The position numbers were made by a program, and so were the translations under genes. This document shows positions 59,301 through 64,000 of a DNA stretch of 64,000 nucleotides, one piece after another (within the stretch, counting starts at the first letter, position 1; each line of letters begins with the position of its first letter). Location of the stretch: the NCBI GenBank assembly GCA_030704615.1, contig CM060731.1, positions 50,034,001 through 50,098,000 of the forward strand, given 5' to 3'. The stretch comes from Takakia lepidozioides. Its lineage: Eukaryota > Streptophyta > Takakiopsida > Takakiales > Takakiaceae. The notes under the pieces were generated by a model that was not told the origin of the DNA, made no database searches, and was given only the letters and a program-made list of their open reading frames with translations.

Positions 59301-62300
59301 ATCGGGGATGCTTTGGGATTTAGTACTAGGCATTCACACTTGTCCCAATAATAGGCAGATGTGAAGAAGTCCTCTGAGCGTCCTTTAAATCTGGTAGGTG
59401 GCGCTTTATTGCTAACATCCTAGGCTATACATGAAAAAGGAGGGAGTTGGATTTATTGACGCAGAAACTAGGAGCATCCATGGGTCTAGGAGTTTTGCAC
59501 TCTCCTGGGAATATTCTTCAATCACCACGACGGGACATCGGATATGCCCCTACTGGTGTGTATAGCATGGGATAGCCAAGTTCAAGTTTTTCTCTCCAGT
59601 GATTTTCTAATTTTCTGCTGGAGGGGATTGAGTGCACCATTTCATCATTTCATGATATTAGGAACTGGAGGAAAATTTGATCTATGTTATTGAAGTTTTG
59701 TGTCACAGATGCACATATGCTGAACAGTGTCTATGGAGTGTTGAATGCTTGACAAGGTGGATGTGTGCAGGATTTGGAGGGGGAAGAGGAGGCCGCAGAA
59801 GAGAGGATGGTTTGGTGGGTCGTGTTGTGAAAATCCGTTTGGGACCTTTTAAAGGATACCGTGGCCGTGTTGTGGACGCCACTGAATCAACAGTACGCAT
59901 CGAGTTAGAATCACAAATGAAAGTTGTGACAGGTACAATGCTCCCTTATATTTGTGCTGGTCACTGATGGTGTGGAAGGTTTCTCTGTCCAGTATACCCA
60001 CAAAATGCCAGTCATGTCAGTATTTGGCTAGGTTGTGGTCTCTCTCTCCGCCAAGTCTACTGAAGAATATGCCTTTCTGTGACTGATGTTTTGTAAGACT
60101 CATTTCTGAGAGTGCAGTGCGAAGAGATCAGTTGTCGGATCCTGGAGAGATGCAGACATCCTATCCAAGCTCTCATCGGTATGTTCTTATCATGCATGCT
60201 CCCATTCTTTTCTGTTTGGAAACATACTCATTTTTTGCCTGTGATTGGTCTGAAATGTGGTAGAGTCCCCAGCAAATACAATTGTATCTGAGCCTCACTG
60301 ACAAGAGGAATTCGTTGGGATTGGCACAATCTGACATCAAGTTTATAATCAGACTTGCTACGTTCCTACTAACTATGCACCTAATCCGACACAACACATG
60401 CTGTTGTAAGCCCAGCACTCGACCCAGTGTTTTCAGAGAATGCTGGCTGATTAATGGGAACCCGACTCCAGGCTGCCTATAAAATAAGGTGCATTACAAA
60501 TATCGTGAGGACGAGTCTGAAAATACTGCAGGATGCAGGATTTGTTGCATCTGATAAGGTGGCCGCTGCAGGTTGAAAATGAACAAGCATGTGTTGGGAG
60601 AGCGTCAGTTATTGACTAGTGATGTGAATGAGGATTATGTTGACCAGTGATTCTATGATGCTCTGATTGCAGTGAGTCACCCCGATATGGGGCAGGCAGT
60701 GAGACGCCCATGCATCCTTCCAGGACCCCAATGCATCATTCTGCTGCCTACATGACACCTTTTAGGGACGCTTCTGGTGGGTGCTGTATCTTACATGGTT
60801 TGAATTATCTTATAAGAGACTTACAGCTTGTAGGTCAAGGAATTTTCTTCCTTCTGATTTGGTACCTTAGCTCTTTTATATTAATTTGAAAATCATTGTT
60901 TGCAATGCTGACACAGTTTCTTTTTTGTAGCAGCTACTCCCATTCATGAGGGTATGAGGACACCGATGCGCATAGGTGACCGAGCTTGGAACCCCCATGC
61001 TCCGATGACCCCACTCCGGTTTGTCTTCGTTCTTGGTTTATTCTTATGTTAACAGTAAATTGAAGTCTTTGTTAGTTGTGTTGACTGTTGCAGTTGGCAT
61101 CTTTTCACAGTAAGACCTTTCATGAAGGTATATACGCCTGGGTATTGTAACCATCCGTTGATCGGACTGGTATCATTTGAACAGTTTGCAGCTAGATAGG
61201 CTCTTTGCTAAGTAACACAGCCTATTTCAATTACATTCAACGATGATGATCGTGAGTCTCTGTCCAATGATGTTAATACCTCGCTGATGGTCATGATATC
61301 ATGATCCAGAGTGGTGGCAGGCAATACCCTCTTGTTTATGTTTGTTTCTTTTTCCTCTTTTGTTTTTTCCCTCCCAATTCCTCCTCTCTACATACATGTC
61401 TCTGTGTCTTGTTTGCATTGAGGGGATGCCTGCCAACAGCCACCGCTGAAGCTTGAAGCTATGAGAGCTGAGGACATGGATAGCCGTATCTGCTATTATT
61501 CAATCAACATCGTAGACAGCAATTTTGCTGTAAGGTGGTGGCAGTTTGATAAGCAGGCCTAGATTGGTTATGGATAGGAGATAGAATGCTGTTTATTGTT
61601 GTTGCCAAAGCACCTAAGGTTCCTGTGTCAGTCCGTCTTATCTTATATTTTATAAAGGGTCTACTCAGTGATGCAGCGAAAGATTTCAAAATCCATTTTG
61701 TGGCAACCTGGGCTGGCAGACTTTTTGTATCTGCTTTAGTAGACAGGCTTGTCTGATCATGTTGAGTGGAGCAGGCCCAATGACTGGGACAATGCTGATC
61801 CAAGCACGTGGGACCAGGCTGCAACCCCACAGTACCAGGTATGGTTGTGCATTATCAGTCTTTGTTCAAGTCAAACAATGTTTTTCCCCCGTGGTCACTG
61901 TCCTTGTCACTTTGTTTCTTGCCGCTGGTCACATGGTGTTGGCAATATTTAATGTGGGAGGCTGCCTTTTGTAGTGTTTTATTAGGGGGTAACATGAGCT
62001 TTGTAAGTTACCAGATGTGTATCGATCCTGCAAACTCTTGTACATGCAGACTATCACGCTTGTCACTACGTAGACTGCTTATGTGGCTGTCTTTATGTAT
62101 GTCGCAGCCAGGGACACCTGGAGGGAGGCCATTCGAAGCTCCCACGCCTGGGGCGAGCTGGGCTACTACACCTGGTGCTAGCTTTAGTGAAGCTGGCACA
62201 CCAAACGAACCTACCTCCTCTTATGGTATTGGTCATTGCTGTTTCCTGAAGAGGAGTAGTATTCATTTGCATGTGATCATGTTATCTGGTGTACTGTATG

Positions 62301-64000
62301 CTTCCTTGTGCTGGTGTAATGCATATATAAATGCTTTTTTAGTGAAATAGATTGTTCGTCTTGTAATGAAGACTTCTTTCCCCACCCCTTTAAAATTTCC
62401 TCTCCTGCCCTAGTTATGTGATTCTCAATGTTCTAGTATTCATAGGTTGAATAGTTTTTGATGTTTTTGCTTACATCAGTCAATTGAGAAACCATGGGAC
62501 ATTGATATTTGGTCATTTGAAAAAGAAAACATGCACCTCATAGCAGAGAAACGTCCTCTAGCATAGTCATATCATGATGGTTGGTTGTCGTTCAACTCTG
62601 TTGACAGACTTTTCCTTAGCTTGTTTACTTTCTTTCTCATCCCACTTCCTAGTATTGAAAGGTTTCTGCATGTGGATCTGACACTCAACTGGTTGGCTTT
62701 GCAGCCGCACCTAGTCCCTATCTCCCTGGAACACCTGGTGGTCCTCCTATGACACCTGGGGTTCCCTCGTACCTACCAGGAACCCCTGGTGGCCAGCCCA
62801 TGACACCGGGCACTGGGGCACTTGACCCCACTTCTCCTGCAATAGGTATGTGCCCTCTGCCAATCAGTTTGTTTAGTATGTTTAGTCATGTGTGCTGCTA
62901 AGTCATTGTCAGTGCAAGAACCAGGGATTTTCATAAAAATAACAAAAAAAATCTAGACTCTTGTCAAAGCAAGCATACCCCGAAGGGCTACTGCCTTCCG
63001 ATGGGAAAGTGGAGACTTTATAACGATGCCAATAACCATAGTGCTTGACTAGCTGATAGTTATTCAATCTGTTCAATAACCCAGTTGCTCCATCACAGGG
63101 TCATGGAGAGGCCTGATTGTGTGTAGACCATGCAGGTATGGGAGGTGGGCATGATGCAGAAGGAAGGTGGGGCATGCCAGATATTGTGGTCACTATTCGC
63201 AAGCCTGGGGAAGTAGATGCCCAGATTGGTGTCATCAAGGAGGCCCTGCCGGTATTTGTTTCTGCCTTGACTGCATAGTGGTGTAGTATTCAAACTTCCA
63301 AACTTAATCCATGAGAGAGCAAGCTCTGAGGCAGAGAAGCCTTAGCCATCTTTCCAGGCTGATTGGCCTAACTTTGTGATATCTTTTTTGCAAAGACTGT
63401 ATGGGCATGTGAGGTGAACGTACCTGCCTAATAAATGAATGGGTGAGTGGTGGGGGGGGGAGGGGGGTGGGTGGTGGCGTGGAGGGGGGGTGGCCAGGGC
63501 TGAGGCGCGGCGTGGGGAGGGGGGGGGGGGGGGGGGGGGTACCAGCTAGTTTGATTGGTGGCATGTGCTAAATCATGCTTTAAACCCTCTAGAACAATGG
63601 GCCTCAGTTATTGTCTTTTTTTAAGTGGAGTTGCCGTGCAATAGGCTGGTTTGTACCTGTCAGTTAGAGTGTCCTGTTGTAATCTGTTCTGTTGTATAGT
63701 GTTCTGTTGTTCAAGTATTTGCAGGTAAGCATTGTTGTTACATTTCCAGAAGTGCGGCTCTTTTTACTATGGACTGCTTGCTGCTCTTATTCTGCAGGAT
63801 GGCACATGCCGTGTGGCCATGGGTCCATCTGGTGATGGAGACGTAGTTACAGTGGGTCAAATGGAGATGGAGCTGGTGCTTCCCAAAAAGACAGATAAGA
63901 TCAAGATTGTGTCAGGTGATTATCGGGGCTGTACTGGAAAGCTGATGGGGATTGATGGAGCAGATGGAATCGTTAAGTTGGACGACACCTTGGACATTAA
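53399..64000 (+). CDS. SPT5: transcription elongation factor SPT5 (3' end outside window)
   Basis: DSIF subunit that clamps elongating RNA polymerase II with SPT4. Exons: 53399-53554, 53952-54111, 54576-54715, 55056-55154, 55287-55442, 55844-56002, 56178-56261, 56565-56632, 56812-57163, 57500-57655, 57787-57884, 58115-58163, 58426-58581, 58855-58998, 59771-59932, 60118-60178, 60673-60776, 60931-61018, 61775-61838, 62108-62225, 62705-62845, 63136-63251 and 63798-64000, about 1010 codons. In order: an acidic N-terminus with RKRK, an NGN domain (GHEREAAICLMQKYL, KGYLYIESEKEAYV), KOW domains (VKTGIYKGDLAKVV, KGDSVVVIEGDL, TGDHVKVIAGQHEG, VRVLEGPFKGKQG, VKIRLGPFKGYRGRVVD), a CTR rich in TPMHPSRTP/PGTPGG, and a last KOW (KIKIVSGDYRGCTGKLMGID). 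Every junction fits except 58998/59771 (phase 0 to phase 1), where a microexon may be missing. The window ends within that KOW domain. Confidence 0.93.
63440..63540. repeat. G-rich low-complexity tract in an SPT5 intron
   Basis: Plus strand with many runs of 4-9 G separated by 1-8 nt, ending in an uninterrupted run of more than 20 G up to 63539. It lies in the intron between the exons ending at 63251 and starting at 63798, on the transcribed RNA's sense strand. The long homopolymer length may be unreliable in the assembly. Confidence 0.85.

Overview
The window looks like nuclear DNA of a streptophyte: a non-seed land plant or a charophyte alga. Genes are split into many short exons by GT-AG introns of about 100-2700 bp. 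Four proteins are recognisably green-lineage types: a PCFS4-like PCF11, a C2/EF-hand phosphatidylserine decarboxylase of the PSD2/PSD3 type, a short TRS23 without the internal insert of animal TRAPPC4, and a phytocyanin with a proline-rich tail. The transposon debris is a plant-type Ty3/gypsy integrase plus non-LTR retrotransposons. I cannot name the species. All exon models were built by eye from splice signals, reading-frame continuity and remembered family sequences. No transcript evidence or database search was available.

Layout. 1-4.3 kb: repeat-rich, with a decayed gypsy integrase fragment. 4.3-12.3 kb (+): PCF11/PCFS4-like cleavage and polyadenylation factor in 8 exons. 13.65-27.2 kb (-): PSD2/PSD3-like phosphatidylserine decarboxylase in 21 phase-consistent exons (668 aa); its introns hold a 2.75-kb LINE with a 16-bp target-site duplication and several LINE scraps. 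28.8-34.3 kb (+): an unrecognised multi-exon gene with a signal peptide, N-glycosylation sequons, a membrane segment and a Ser-rich tail. 35.7-36.9 kb (-): phytocyanin. 36.9-41.2 kb: mostly non-genic, ending in a 980-bp inverted-repeat element that carries a minisatellite and a tRNA-like SINE head. 41.85-42.8 kb (-): TRAPPC4/TRS23. 44.1-51.2 kb or further (-): a WASHC2/FAM21-like WASH-complex subunit in at least 12 exons. 53.4 kb to the window end (+): SPT5, head-to-head with the FAM21-like gene and cut off by the window edge in its last KOW region.

The genes do not form a pathway cluster. Two act in the RNA polymerase II cycle (SPT5 in elongation, PCF11 in 3'-end formation and termination). 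Two act in endomembrane traffic (TRAPPC4 and the FAM21-like protein), and PSD makes phosphatidylethanolamine. The most notable observation is the intact FAM21-like gene, which implies a WASH complex in a green organism. Next are the inverted-repeat element with nested repeats, the two LINE insertions dated by target-site duplications, and the unidentified membrane protein.
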